Assembly (NCBI RefSeq): GCF_003201655.1
Contig: NZ_QJJU01000001.1
Location: 62,001-126,000 of the forward strand
Source of the DNA: Mycolicibacterium moriokaense
GTDB taxonomy: Bacteria > Actinomycetota > Actinomycetes > Mycobacteriales > Mycobacteriaceae
Direction of reading: 5' to 3'
DNA: 64,000 bases
Below the pieces are notes generated by a model. It did not search any database, was not told where the DNA came from, and saw nothing but the letters and a program-made list of their open reading frames with translations. Below, piece after piece: positions 38,953-48,089 of this stretch. The position numbers and the translations under genes were made by a program. Within the stretch, counting starts at the first letter, position 1; every line of letters starts with the position of its first letter.

Positions 38953-39253
38953 GGTCAGGAGCCTCCATCATTTCCAGGGCGTTTCAGTTGCCACAGCCGC
39001 GCCGGAGTCGCGTCGGGCGGTAGCCGAAGCTGGCCGATCCGAAAGCAACATGTTCTTAACGTGCCAAACCGTTGCCGAGGAGCGACAATGGGACGAGTTG
39101 CGACCACAATGTGAGTTTGGCAGGGTGCCAAACGGGATACGCCGAGCAATGATGCTGCACCAAATGCGTTGGTCGCGTCCGTGAGTTCCCCGAACGCCGC
39201 AACTGCGCCGATAGGCCACAGCGACAAATAGTGAAACTAGCGAAAGGACGAAA
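38953..39253. other. 300 bp without a supported gene
   Basis: No frame on either strand shows mycobacterial coding character or a known motif. GAAAGGACGAAA just before 39254 is the ribosome-binding site of the next gene. Confidence 0.35.
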
Positions 39254-39529
39254 ATGAGAACCAAATTACCCGCTGTAGTTGGTGGTGCTGCCGTGGTTGC
39301 CGCGACGTTGGTCGTGCTCGCCACATCCGACCCGGGCCAGGCGGTTGCCGGTTCAGGCAATGGAGCGGCCAACAGCCAGTACTTCCCGCCGACAGTGACG
39401 GCCATGACCTGGGGTGCCACGGTTACCGCGGCGCCCGCCACGACCGTGCTGCAGACGAGTGTGGCATCGCCGACTGCAAAGGCTAGTCAGCTCGCATCGG
39501 AGTGCACAACCACGGGGCAGTGCCCGTGA
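39254..39529 (+). CDS. small secreted protein, function unknown
   Basis: A 91-residue protein with a clear signal sequence (MRTKLPAVVGGAAVVAATLV, cleavage near QAVA) and a mature Thr/Ala-rich part with two cysteines at the end (ECTTTGQCP). The ATG has GAAAGGA 6 bp upstream. It is not a member of the MIKTRIAS family. No homologue is recalled. Confidence 0.6.
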   Translation: MRTKLPAVVGGAAVVAATLVVLATSDPGQAVAGSGNGAANSQYFPPTVTAMTWGATVTAAPATTVLQTSVASPTAKASQLASECTTTGQCP

Positions 39530-39586
39530 TCCGAGTCGGTGTCCACGACTAAATATTCACGCCCGTTAGTTCGTCGGGGAGGGGCG

Positions 39587-39730
39587 ATGGGCTTGCGCCC
39601 CGGTCAGACGTTTGGCAAGTACAGGATCGTGGGCCTGCCGGGTCAGGGCGGGCTGTCTCGCGTGGAATCCCCGGCACGCTCGCGGCAGAAGATTGACCAG
39701 TCGTTGCGGCACGCTGAAGTTTGCTCAAAG
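39587..39730 (+). pseudogene. 5' remnant of a Ser/Thr protein kinase gene
   Basis: The frame from ATG 39587 reads MGLRPGQTFGKYRIVGLPGQ then GGLSRVE, nearly the standard start of a mycobacterial Ser/Thr kinase (GxxFGxYRIxRLLGxGGMGxVYxA). After the Gly loop the similarity stops; the frame ends at 39733. The catalytic domain is absent, so this is a decayed fragment. It abuts the second copy of the 50-bp repeat. Confidence 0.5.
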
Positions 39731-39739
39731 TAGCCCGCG
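39688..39739. repeat. copy 2 of a diverged ~50-bp repeat
   Basis: Similar to 33860-33911: GAAGATTGAC, CACGC-GAA-TT and TCAAAGTAGCC blocks are kept in order with nearly equal spacing. It lies at the point where the kinase remnant loses its similarity, so it may mark a recombination or insertion boundary. Confidence 0.45.
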
Positions 39740-40380
39740 AGCCCTGCCAATCTTCGCTGCATCTCGACAAAGGGCGACTCGCTGGTGTGAGAGCCCCTGA
39801 CTTTTCGCCGTCGTTTGTGAACCGATGGGCCACAATACGATTCAACGAAGATCGTCTCGTGACGCCGACAACAAACCGCAAAAGGGGCGGCTGCCGTCAT
39901 CTTAATCATCGACGAAATCGCTGAAGTCCGAGGTGAATCGAGTTCGGCCAACTCCTCGTCGGAGTAGCCTCTTGGAACCGTTGGTCCGGTTGCTACTCCA
40001 GCACGGGAACCGGGACCTGCCAAGCTGTCTTCCTCTGGTACTCGGCGTCACGAGCGGGCCTGCTCTGGCAGGCAGGCGAAGTGATGAGGCCCCCGCTTAG
40101 TGCATGGCGCCCTCGACGGCCGCGACACGTTCCAGGGATCCGAAGCACGGCAGGCCAAGCGGTCGCATACCAAACGCATATTCGCTGCGCCAGAGGGGCG
40201 GGCGCCGAGGTGGCTGTAAATGTCGCGGGTTCGGCGTACGACGATTTCGCCAGACTCGTCCACGCAGTGTTGTGGAGTCCGGTCCCGTGTCGTACCGTCA
40301 ACCTAATTGATTAGCCACCCTAGAGGAAAGGCCAACATCCCTACCGTCCGCGCCTGTCGCCGCTAATGAAAGGGTCACGG
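39740..40380. other. 640 bp without a confident gene
   Basis: A reverse frame at 40048-40263 (MDESGEIVVRRTRDIYSHLG start, 71 codons) has plausible codon use but no recognised domain. The other frames look random. GAAAGGG at 40369-40375 is the ribosome-binding site for the MmpS gene. Confidence 0.35.
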
Positions 40381-40827
40381 ATGCAGCGGGTTTCGATCAG
40401 ACGGCGACTCCGCCAACGCTGGATGGTGCTGGTGGCGGTGGCTGTGATCGCGGTGGCTGGATTCGCTGTGTATCGGCTGCACGGCGTCTTCGGCTCTCAA
40501 GACGTCACGTCCACACCCAGCGGCTCCGGGAACGACATCGTCCCGTTCAACCCCAAGCACGTGGTCTTGGAGGTCTTCGGCCCGTCGGGCACAGTGGCAA
40601 CCATCACCTACCTGGACGTGAATGCTCAACCACAGCGCGTCGACGCCGCCACGTTGCCATGGGCCTACGACACCACCACCACTCAACCCGCGGTCTTCGT
40701 CAACGTCCAGGCCCAGGGCAACAGCGACTCGATCGGCTGCCGAATAAAGATCGACGATGTGGTCAAGGACGAAAGATCGGTGAACACCTCGAACGCCTTC
40801 CCCTACTGCCTGGACAAATCCGGATGA
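40381..40827 (+). CDS. MmpS family membrane protein
   Basis: A 148-residue MmpS: basic cytoplasmic end ([14 protein letters not shown]), one helix ([19 protein letters not shown]) and a C-terminal extracytoplasmic beta domain ([48 protein letters not shown]). MmpS proteins work with MmpL transporters in lipid or siderophore export. ATG 40381 is chosen over 40366 because GAAAGGG lies 6 bp before it. Its stop overlaps the mmpL start (ATGA). Confidence 0.9.
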   Translation: MQRVSIRRRLRQRWMVLVAVAVIAVAGFAVYRLHGVFGSQDVTSTPSGSGNDIVPFNPKHVVLEVFGPSGTVATITYLDVNAQPQRVDAATLPWAYDTTTTQPAVFVNVQAQGNSDSIGCRIKIDDVVKDERSVNTSNAFPYCLDKSG

Positions 40828-43718
40828 GCACCCAGCGCGTACCCGACTTCATCCGGCGCTACTCGGTTCTCATCGCGCTGTTCTGGCTGGGCCTGGCTGT
40901 GCTGACGAACGTCTTCGTGCCGCAGTTGGAGACCGTAGCCGAAGCACACAACGTATCGCTGAGCGCGCAGGATTCGCCGTCGTTGCAGGCCAGTAAACGT
41001 ATCGGCAAGGTGTTCGGCGAGTTCGACTCCGACAGTTCGGCAATGATCGTCCTAGAGGGCGATCAACCGCTCGGTGCCGACGCGCATCACTACTACGACG
41101 GATTGATTCAGAAGCTCTCCCAGGACACCAAGCACGTAGAGCACATTCAGGATTTCTGGGGCGATCCGCTGACAGCGGCCGGCTCGCAGAGCTCCGACGG
41201 CAAGTCGGCATTGGTGCAGCTGTACCTCGCAGGCAACCAGGGCGAGTCCCTAGCCAATGAGTCGGTCGACTCGGTGCGGAACATCGTCAACCACACGCCG
41301 CCGCCGCCCGGCGTCAAGGCCTACGTCACCGGCGCCGCGCCGCTGGTCACCGATCAGTTCGAGGTGGGCCGCCACGGCACCCTGAAGACCACCCTGATCA
41401 CCCTCGGGGTGATCGCAGTGATGCTGTTTACGCTCTACCGTCGACTCACCACAGTGTTTCTCGTGCTCTTCACAGTGATGATCGAGTTGACGGCGTCCCG
41501 CGGCGTCGTCGCCGTCCTCGCGAACGCCGGAATCATCAAGCTGTCGACGTACTCAACCAATCTGCTGACGCTCCTGGTCATCGCCGCCGGAACCGACTAT
41601 GCGATCTTCCTTCTCGGCCGTTTTCACGAAGCGCGTCACACCGGGCAGGATCGCGTATCGGCGTTCAACACGATGTACCACGGAACCGCGCACATCATCT
41701 TGGGTTCGGGCCTGACGATCGCCGGCGCGGTGATGTGTCTGACCTTCACTCGCCTTCCGTATTTCCAGAGCCTTGGCGTTCCCGCGGGTACCGGCGTCCT
41801 CGTCGCAGTGGTAGCAGCGTTGACCCTGGCGCCGGCACTACTGGTCATCGGTCGCCATTTCGGCCTGTTCGACCCCGCCCGCCCCATGCGCACCCAAGGG
41901 TGGCGGCGCATCGGCACGGCCATCGTCCGCTGGCCCGGGCCGATTTTGGTGGCGTCGATCGCTATCGCCCTCATCGGTCTGCTCGCCCTGCCGCGATACA
42001 CGACGAGCTACGACGCCCGGCCTTACATGCCTGCTAGTGCCCCCGCCAATGTCGGCTATGCAGCCGCTGAACGCCACTTCTCGCAGGCGCGGCTGAATCC
42101 CGAACTGTTGATGATCGAAGCCGACCACGATCTACGTAATTCCACTGACATGATCCTGCTGGAGCGCGTCGCCAAGGCGGTCTTCCACACCGACGGCATC
42201 GCACAGGTGCAGTCGATCACCCGGCCGCTCGGCACGCCCCTGGACCACACGTCGATACCGTTCCAGATCAGCGCGGGCAGCGCCGCTCAGATCAACAACC
42301 TGCCGTATCAGCAGGCCCGCGGGGCCGACCTGCTCAAGCAGGTCGACGTGATCAACAACTCCATCAATATTCTGCGGAGTCAGTATGCGCTGCAACAACA
42401 ATCCAGCGCCGCCACCGACGAGCAGACCAAGGCATTCCAGCAGACGGTTGCAACGACCCAGGACCTACGTGACAAGATCGCCAACTTCGACGACTTCTTC
42501 CGGCCGCTGCGCAACTACTTCTATTGGGAGCCACACTGTTTCGACATCCCGATCTGCTGGGCCCTGCGATCCCTCTTCGACGCACTCGACGGTATTGATG
42601 CGCTGACCGATCAACTGAGCAACGTCACGGGCAGCATCACCAAATTGGATGAGCTGCAACCGAAGCTGCTCGCGCTGATTCCGCCGCAGATCGAGAGTCA
42701 GCAGACCAACCGCGACCTGACACTGACCAATTACGCGACCACCTCGGGTATCAACGACCAGACCGCGGCGGCGCTGCAGAATTCGACTGCCCTGGGTCAG
42801 GCGTACGACGCGTCGAAAACCGATGACTCGTTCTACCTACCGCCGGAGGCGTTCACCAATCCGGAATTCCAGCGCGGGCTCAAGCTGTTCCTGTCACCGG
42901 ACGGTAAAGCCGCCCGGATGATCATCACCCACGACGGCGATCCCGCTACGCCTGAGGGTATTTCGCACATCGACGGCATCAGGCACGCGGCGCAGGAAGC
43001 AGTCAAAGGCACGCCCCTGGCCGGGTCCAAGATCTTCATCGCCGGCACTGCGGCCACCTACAAGGATATCCAGGACGGTGCCAAGTACGACCTCATGATC
43101 GCCGGGATCGCGGCGCTCAGCCTGATTCTGCTCGTGATGATGTTCATCACCCGAAGCATCGTCGCCGCGGTCGTGATCGTGGGTACCGTGGCGCTATCGT
43201 TGGGGGCCTCGTTCGGGCTTTCTGTGCTGATTTGGCAGGACATCCTTGGTATCCACCTGTTCTGGATTGTGCTGGCACTGGCCGTCATCCTGCTGTTGGC
43301 GGTGGGGTCGGACTACAACCTGCTGCTGATATCTCGGTTCAAGGAGGAGATCGGCGCCGGCCTGAATACCGGCATCATCCGGGCGATGGCCGGCTCCGGC
43401 GCGGTGGTTACGGCGGCCGGTCTGGTGTTCGCAGCCACTATGGCCTCGTTCGTGTTCGCCGACTTGCGGATTCTCGGTCAGATCGGGACCACGATCGCCC
43501 TCGGCCTGCTGTTCGACACGTTGATCGTGCGTTCATTCATGACCCCATCTGTCGCAGCGCTGCTCGGCCGCTGGTTCTGGTGGCCGCTGAAGGTGCGTCC
43601 CCGCCCCGCCAGCCAAATGCTTCGGCCCTTTGGAACTCGCCAATCGGTTCGCCAATTACTGCTATGGGAAGACGATGACGCGTCGGCCCCTAGAGCGCAG
43701 CGGCATTCTCAAGCGTGA
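40824..43718 (+). CDS. MmpL family RND transporter
   Basis: A 964-residue RND-type lipid transporter with two repeated halves. There is a helix near residue 20, a periplasmic domain, five helices ([25 protein letters not shown]-type Asp/Tyr region [21 protein letters not shown]), a second large periplasmic domain (about 400-740) and the second helix bundle with [20 protein letters not shown]. The Asp-Tyr pairs in both halves (GTDYAIF, GSDYNLL) are the proton-relay residues of MmpL proteins. The short C-terminal tail resembles MmpL4/5-type proteins. It forms a translationally coupled pair with MmpS; the cargo is unknown. Confidence 0.93.
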   Translation: MSTQRVPDFIRRYSVLIALFWLGLAVLTNVFVPQLETVAEAHNVSLSAQDSPSLQASKRIGKVFGEFDSDSSAMIVLEGDQPLGADAHHYYDGLIQKLSQDTKHVEHIQDFWGDPLTAAGSQSSDGKSALVQLYLAGNQGESLANESVDSVRNIVNHTPPPPGVKAYVTGAAPLVTDQFEVGRHGTLKTTLITLGVIAVMLFTLYRRLTTVFLVLFTVMIELTASRGVVAVLANAGIIKLSTYSTNLLTLLVIAAGTDYAIFLLGRFHEARHTGQDRVSAFNTMYHGTAHIILGSGLTIAGAVMCLTFTRLPYFQSLGVPAGTGVLVAVVAALTLAPALLVIGRHFGLFDPARPMRTQGWRRIGTAIVRWPGPILVASIAIALIGLLALPRYTTSYDARPYMPASAPANVGYAAAERHFSQARLNPELLMIEADHDLRNSTDMILLERVAKAVFHTDGIAQVQSITRPLGTPLDHTSIPFQISAGSAAQINNLPYQQARGADLLKQVDVINNSINILRSQYALQQQSSAATDEQTKAFQQTVATTQDLRDKIANFDDFFRPLRNYFYWEPHCFDIPICWALRSLFDALDGIDALTDQLSNVTGSITKLDELQPKLLALIPPQIESQQTNRDLTLTNYATTSGINDQTAAALQNSTALGQAYDASKTDDSFYLPPEAFTNPEFQRGLKLFLSPDGKAARMIITHDGDPATPEGISHIDGIRHAAQEAVKGTPLAGSKIFIAGTAATYKDIQDGAKYDLMIAGIAALSLILLVMMFITRSIVAAVVIVGTVALSLGASFGLSVLIWQDILGIHLFWIVLALAVILLLAVGSDYNLLLISRFKEEIGAGLNTGIIRAMAGSGAVVTAAGLVFAATMASFVFADLRILGQIGTTIALGLLFDTLIVRSFMTPSVAALLGRWFWWPLKVRPRPASQMLRPFGTRQSVRQLLLWEDDDASAPRAQRHSQA

Positions 43719-43748
43719 TTGGATGTTGTTGGACAGCAGGCGCTTTCG

Positions 43749-44222
43749 CTAGCCAACTGGGGCGAGCTCGTTGGACGGCTCGTCCTCCAATACCGAAATA
43801 TCCTGCAACTTTCCCTTCAACCGCGCGACCCGGCGCAGCTGAGCCGCGATGTTCATGGAGGTCAACATCGGGATGCCTCCGATGAACGTTCGGAAGGACG
43901 GATGGCCGCCATCCAAGTGGAGCATGAAGAGACAGCCGACCACGTAGAAGAACCCGATGGTGAACAGGGCCGCGGGTATCGCGTACGCAAGCGGCGATCG
44001 AGCGTCAGCGACCAGTTCGGTGGCATAGTCCACTTCTTCTTGCGACATCGGTTCGCGCTTGCGCAGTTTGGCTAGCACCGCTTTGTGGGTGCCCACTTTT
44101 TCACCTAGCGGGTGAGACGTCCGCTTCTCCAGCCGACTGATGTATACGAATACGCAAGTGGCGAACAGGATTTCCATCACGGCAGCGAGGATCGTGAGAT
44201 CACCCCACCCACCGAGATTCAC
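43749..44222 (-). CDS. conserved membrane protein, unknown function
   Basis: A 157-residue protein with three hydrophobic segments (ILAAVMEILFATCVFVYISR; AYAIPAALFTIGFFYVVGCL; GGIPMLTSMNIAAQL) and a charged cytoplasmic loop with coiled character (LAKLRKREPMSQEEVDYATE). It is convergent with mmpL, 30 bp apart. I do not recognise a family. Confidence 0.65.
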   Translation of the reverse strand: MNLGGWGDLTILAAVMEILFATCVFVYISRLEKRTSHPLGEKVGTHKAVLAKLRKREPMSQEEVDYATELVADARSPLAYAIPAALFTIGFFYVVGCLFMLHLDGGHPSFRTFIGGIPMLTSMNIAAQLRRVARLKGKLQDISVLEDEPSNELAPVG

Positions 44223-44341
44223 CTGAGTCGCTCCACTTGCCGTCAGCCTCCGTATCCTAAAACGCTACCTGATCTAAGTAATTCCGTAGGATCTCACAGG
44301 AACCTGACAGGAACAGGGCTGAGCGGCCGTCTAGTCGCGGC

Positions 44342-45367
44342 TCAGCGGAACCGGATGCTCAACGTCGCCAGGCCGAAGATCTTCCTGTCATCGGATTTCG
44401 CGCCGACGATGACGACACCGCTACGGCTCGCAGGGTCCAGCGACTTGATCCGGCCGCTGAACTCGATGTCCGCGCCCTCCTTGGCCGATACGATCGCGGG
44501 CGCCGACAGCCTCACCGCGTAGCGAGTAACCGCACCGGGGTCGCCCGACCATGCGGAGGCGAATCCGGCACCCAGACCCATCGTGAGCATTCCGTGGGCG
44601 ATCACATCGGGCAGCCCAGCCAGCTTGGCGATGTCCTCGTCCCAGTGAATGGGGTTGGCGTCACCAGCCACACCGGCATAGTTCACCAGGTCGCCGCGGG
44701 ACAGTCGGGTGTGGTGCACCGGCAGCTCGTCGCCGACCTTCACGTCGTCGAATGACGGCGTTCCTGGCGTGCGTGTGGCGCCTCCCTCGGAGATCCGAAT
44801 CTCGCCCGCCGGGCGCACCGTCTTGTGGTACTCCTCTTCGCCGATTCCGAAGATGTCCACGTCGTGCATCATCATGTTCTGCACTGCCGTCTTGATCTCC
44901 GGATCGAGGTCCTCGGCGGTGAGGCCAACGACGGTGGTGTGCAGGGTGTGCACCCGCTCGCCGGCGGTATCGGTGAAGGTGTTGGTGACGGTGATCAGGT
45001 CTCTGCCTGCGATCCTGCGCACCGACGTGAGTTCGACGTCGACGCGCAGTTCGTCGCCGGCCACGATCGGGCGGTGCTGCTCGAAGACCTCTTCGGTCTG
45101 CATGTAGGTGTCGTAGCCGACGACCACCTGTTCGAACATATGGCGATTGCAGGTCATGCCAGGGGTCGATGTGAACGTCAGCGGTGCCTCCAGGTCCGGA
45201 TAGCCCAATTCCGCGGCGGCGGCGACGTCCCAGTGCGAGGGGTGGTAGTCCTGCACTGCGCGGGCGTACTCGCGTACCTTCTCGCGGCCGACCAGGTAGG
45301 TGCCGTCCATTTCGTAGTAGTGGCCGACCCGCGATTCGAGCGCCGACGCTTCTGGTGGTGCAGTCAT
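44342..45367 (-). CDS. fused HadA/HadB-like (3R)-hydroxyacyl-ACP dehydratase
   Basis: A 341-residue double hot-dog protein. The N-terminal half resembles HadA (VGREKVREYARAVQDYHPSH, ELGYPDLEAPLTF), and the C-terminal half resembles HadB (FDDVKVGDELPVHHTRLSRG, DLVNYAGVAGDANPIHWDED). The latter has the hydratase-2 catalytic Asp-x4-His (DANPIHW) and LPDVIAHGMLTMGLG. In the FAS-II system separate HadA and HadB form the dehydratase used in mycolate elongation; here both are one chain. The true start is MTAPPEASALES at 45367; the frame extends to 45418. It probably acts on a fatty acyl thioester, possibly outside the core FAS-II locus. Confidence 0.88.
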   Translation of the reverse strand: MTAPPEASALESRVGHYYEMDGTYLVGREKVREYARAVQDYHPSHWDVAAAAELGYPDLEAPLTFTSTPGMTCNRHMFEQVVVGYDTYMQTEEVFEQHRPIVAGDELRVDVELTSVRRIAGRDLITVTNTFTDTAGERVHTLHTTVVGLTAEDLDPEIKTAVQNMMMHDVDIFGIGEEEYHKTVRPAGEIRISEGGATRTPGTPSFDDVKVGDELPVHHTRLSRGDLVNYAGVAGDANPIHWDEDIAKLAGLPDVIAHGMLTMGLGAGFASAWSGDPGAVTRYAVRLSAPAIVSAKEGADIEFSGRIKSLDPASRSGVVIVGAKSDDRKIFGLATLSIRFR

Positions 45368-45439
45368 AGATTTGCTCAACTCTTCTATCGGCGTGTTCGC
45401 TGAAGCCGACCAAAGCACACTAACGCGCCGACTCCAGTC

Positions 45440-46327
45440 CTAAGCGTCCGCGACCGTGTGAGGCCGAAGGGCCAGCTGCAGCATGCGATCGAGGAACCGG
45501 TCGGAGGCCAGGCGGGTCAACCACAGGAGCGCCGCTTCCGATCCGATGGTGTATCGGGTACGCGGCTTCGATGCGGTCGCCGCCTTGGCGATAACCTTCG
45601 CGGCCCGCTCGACAGACACGCCATCCTTGCTCAACGAAAGTTGTTGTGCTGACACGGCCGCCGTCAGATCCGCGTAGCGGCCGAGTTGGTCTGTCGTCAT
45701 GTTGGCATTGACTCGATCGGCACTGGCCACTGCGCGTTCGGCCATTCTGGTTTTGACGGCGCCGGGTTCGACGACGACGACCTTTACTCCGAGAGGGCCG
45801 ACTTCTCGGCGCAGGGAATCGCTGGCAGCTTCGAGCGCGAACTTAGAGGCCGCGTATGGGCCGTAGGTCGCCATGGCGAATTTCCCGCCGACCGAGCTGA
45901 TGTTCACGATGGTGCCCGAACTGTGCAGCAGAGCCGGCAGCAACGCTTGGGTCATCGCGATGTGGCCAAAGAGATTGACTTCGAACAGCTTTCGCCACTC
46001 AGCGATCGGCAGGGCTTCGACGGGCGCATTGACTGCGATGCCGGCGTTGTTGATCAGCGCGCGCAGCGGCCACCGCAGCGGGTCGTCGGCGACGCGATCT
46101 GCGATGGCGGCCACGTCGGATTCATCGGTGATGTCGAGGATGTGGGGTTCGATCCCAACGACCCGCAGCGCGTCGGCGTCGACTTCCCGCCGGACCCCGG
46201 CCAGCACGTGGTAACCCCTACCCGCGAGCTCTCGCGCGGTGGCTGCACCCATTCCGGTCGAGGCGCCGGTCACGACAACCAACTGACGGCAGTCGGGTCG
46301 ATTCGAGCCAGACACGGCGGTCTCCAT
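45440..46327 (-). CDS. SDR family oxidoreductase controlled by divergent TetR
   Basis: A 295-residue classical SDR with cofactor motif TGASTGMGAA, INNAG, catalytic Ser in NISSVGG, Tyr-x-x-x-Lys in YAASK and PGAVKT after it. The C-terminal extension (RTRYTIGSEAALLWLTRLAS) is common in SDRs acting on lipid-like substrates. ATG 46327 (METAVSGS) is preferred over 46348, since the latter lies inside a palindromic operator. It is divergent from the TetR gene and shares a control region with two operators. Confidence 0.85.
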   Translation of the reverse strand: METAVSGSNRPDCRQLVVVTGASTGMGAATARELAGRGYHVLAGVRREVDADALRVVGIEPHILDITDESDVAAIADRVADDPLRWPLRALINNAGIAVNAPVEALPIAEWRKLFEVNLFGHIAMTQALLPALLHSSGTIVNISSVGGKFAMATYGPYAASKFALEAASDSLRREVGPLGVKVVVVEPGAVKTRMAERAVASADRVNANMTTDQLGRYADLTAAVSAQQLSLSKDGVSVERAAKVIAKAATASKPRTRYTIGSEAALLWLTRLASDRFLDRMLQLALRPHTVADA

Positions 46328-46330
46328 AGT

Positions 46331-46353
46331 TTGAGTTGACAGTGTCATCTCAA
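46331..46353. promoter_or_regulatory. TetR-type operator 1
   Basis: TTGAGTTGACA, central G, TGTCATCTCAA: a 23-bp palindrome with one mismatch, 3 bp upstream of the SDR start at 46327. It has the same core as operator 2. Confidence 0.7.
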
Positions 46354-46361
46354 ACTATCAG

Positions 46362-46384
46362 TTGAGCTGACATTGTCAACTCAA
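46362..46384. promoter_or_regulatory. TetR-type operator 2
   Basis: TTGAGCTGACA, central T, TGTCAACTCAA: a 23-bp palindrome with one mismatch, 24 bp upstream of the TetR start at 46409. Centres of the two operators are 31 bp apart, about three helical turns, so two dimers could sit on one face of the DNA. Confidence 0.7.
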
Positions 46385-46408
46385 CGGGTTGCGCTTACGC
46401 TCCTGCCG

Positions 46409-46981
46409 GTGGCTACTCGATCAGAAACCGCCGCAGCGACGCGACAGTCGTTGCTCGAAGCCGCGTGTGCCTTGCTCGACGCCGGTGGTCCGGAGGCGGT
46501 GACGCTGCGTGAGGTCGGCGCCCGCACAGGTGTTTCGCGCTCTGCTCCGTATCGCCACTTCGCGGATAAGGACGCTCTGCTCACTGCCCTCGCTACGAAT
46601 GCGGTGCGCGAGCTGGGCGACACGCTCGAAGTCCTGGCGAGCAGCGACGACCCGCCGGGGCAGTGCTTGCGTGCCGCGCTGCTGTCGCTGGTCACCATCG
46701 GCCGCGCCAAACCTCACCTGTACCGCCTCATGTTCACCACGCCGGCCGGCGACCCGACGGCGGCGGTCCAGGCGGCGGAACGCACGTGGGATCTGTTCAT
46801 CGATATCGTCGGTCGCGTCGTCGGCCCCGAGCATGCGCGACACTACGGGGCCCTGCTGCTGACCAACGCCCACGGCATCGCGAGCTTCGAGGGCAGCGGC
46901 CACCTCGTCTACGACAAGTGGCAGATCACCGCGGAGGAGCTCATCGACATGGTCGTCAGCCTGCTGCCTGCCGCGCCATAG
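46409..46981 (+). CDS. TetR family transcriptional regulator
   Basis: A 190-residue repressor. The N-terminal HTH (ATRQSLLEAACALLDAGGPE, TLREVGARTGVSRSAPYRHF) and the C-terminal domain with WHG-type features (PHLYRLMFTTPAGDPTAAVQ) are typical. GTG 46409 is chosen because the upstream alternative at 46373 lies within operator 2. It should repress itself and the divergent SDR. Its stop is directly next to that of the convergent GH6 gene. Confidence 0.88.
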   Translation: MATRSETAAATRQSLLEAACALLDAGGPEAVTLREVGARTGVSRSAPYRHFADKDALLTALATNAVRELGDTLEVLASSDDPPGQCLRAALLSLVTIGRAKPHLYRLMFTTPAGDPTAAVQAAERTWDLFIDIVGRVVGPEHARHYGALLLTNAHGIASFEGSGHLVYDKWQITAEELIDMVVSLLPAAP

Positions 46982-47980
46982 CTACTGACCGGCGCCGCGA
47001 GCCAGACTGATGGCGAAACTATCGACGAAGCGCCCTGCGCCGGGGTCCCCGCGGCCGCAGGATCCGTCGGATTCACCGGGACGTTTGATCCACAGGTAGG
47101 CGTCGGCGTGGCCGCTCGCTGTCTGGGTCGTAGGCGCCGCACCGAGTGCGCGGCCATTCGGATTGCACCAGTACATGGCGTCACTCGACGGGCCTGCGCC
47201 GTTGCGCCCTGTGTCGATGACGTAGTGCGCGCCATTGGTGAGCCCCGAAATCGCCTCGCCGTAGCCAATTTCCTCATCAGTGGTGAAGAAATTCGATGTG
47301 TTGAGGCTGAAGCCCCGCGCCTTGCCGACACCGACGCCGTTGAGCATGCCTGCCATCTTCTCGGCGCTCACCCAGCGCGAGTGCCCGCCGTCGATGTACA
47401 GGGCCGTGGCCGGGTTGCGGGTGAGCGTGTCGACGGCGTAGCGGATCAAGTCGAAGCGTTCCTGGCGTTGGCCGGCCGACAGGCAGTCGGACATGGCGAG
47501 CGCGTCGGGTTCGAGGATGATCGCCGCCGGTCCGGAGCCAACGGCGGCTGCGACGCCATCGATCCATCCTTTGTAGGCGTCGGCCGACCCGAACCCACCA
47601 GCGGCGAAGCTCCCGCAGTCGCGGTGCGGGATTCCGTAGAGCGCCAGAATCGGCATGGTCCCCGCAGCCTGTGCATCGGCGATGTACTTCGCGTCCACAG
47701 CAGGAGTAGATGCCTGGTCCATCCAGTACGCCGTCGGCGTGCTTGCGATGGCGTTCAGCTCGGGACTCGGCGGATTCGCGCTGGCCGCCGCGGCCGCGGC
47801 CTTCGACTTCGGGTTGACGTAGAAGGGCATCCCGGCCAGCGGGTTCGCGTCGTCGACGAGGCGAACCGCCGGGGCGGGTCCGAACGGCACCGCGACGACA
47901 GAACAACCAATGGCTGCGACGGCCGCGACGGCCAGGAAGGGGGAGATCCACCGCGCGACCGCGCCAGCTGAGAACGTCAC
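46982..47980 (-). CDS. exported GH6 family endoglucanase (CelA1-like)
   Basis: A 332-residue protein with an N-terminal signal anchor (FLAVAAVAAIGCSVVAVPFG) and a GH6 domain: ILALYGIPHRDCGSFAAGG (catalytic acid region), GPAAIILEPDALAMSDCL (the LEPD motif) and GHADAYLWIKRPGESDGSCG near the C-terminus. GH6 enzymes cut beta-1,4-glucans. The M. tuberculosis counterpart, Rv0062 (celA1), also lies just beyond dnaB. GTG 47980 gives the signal sequence; the long upstream frame has no coding character. Confidence 0.85.
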   Translation of the reverse strand: MTFSAGAVARWISPFLAVAAVAAIGCSVVAVPFGPAPAVRLVDDANPLAGMPFYVNPKSKAAAAAASANPPSPELNAIASTPTAYWMDQASTPAVDAKYIADAQAAGTMPILALYGIPHRDCGSFAAGGFGSADAYKGWIDGVAAAVGSGPAAIILEPDALAMSDCLSAGQRQERFDLIRYAVDTLTRNPATALYIDGGHSRWVSAEKMAGMLNGVGVGKARGFSLNTSNFFTTDEEIGYGEAISGLTNGAHYVIDTGRNGAGPSSDAMYWCNPNGRALGAAPTTQTASGHADAYLWIKRPGESDGSCGRGDPGAGRFVDSFAISLARGAGQ

Positions 47981-48089
47981 GCCAAGAAAAATAGTGTTAT
48001 GAGTCAATATGCGCCAATCATCGGCGACCGGACACGTCGGTAACGTCGTCATTGGGTCCTTCGAGGAGCACGCAAGAGATCGAGGCGCG

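Noticed and set aside
42364..42585. Small frames within the mmpL gene
   Set aside because: Shadows of the transporter with no independent signals.
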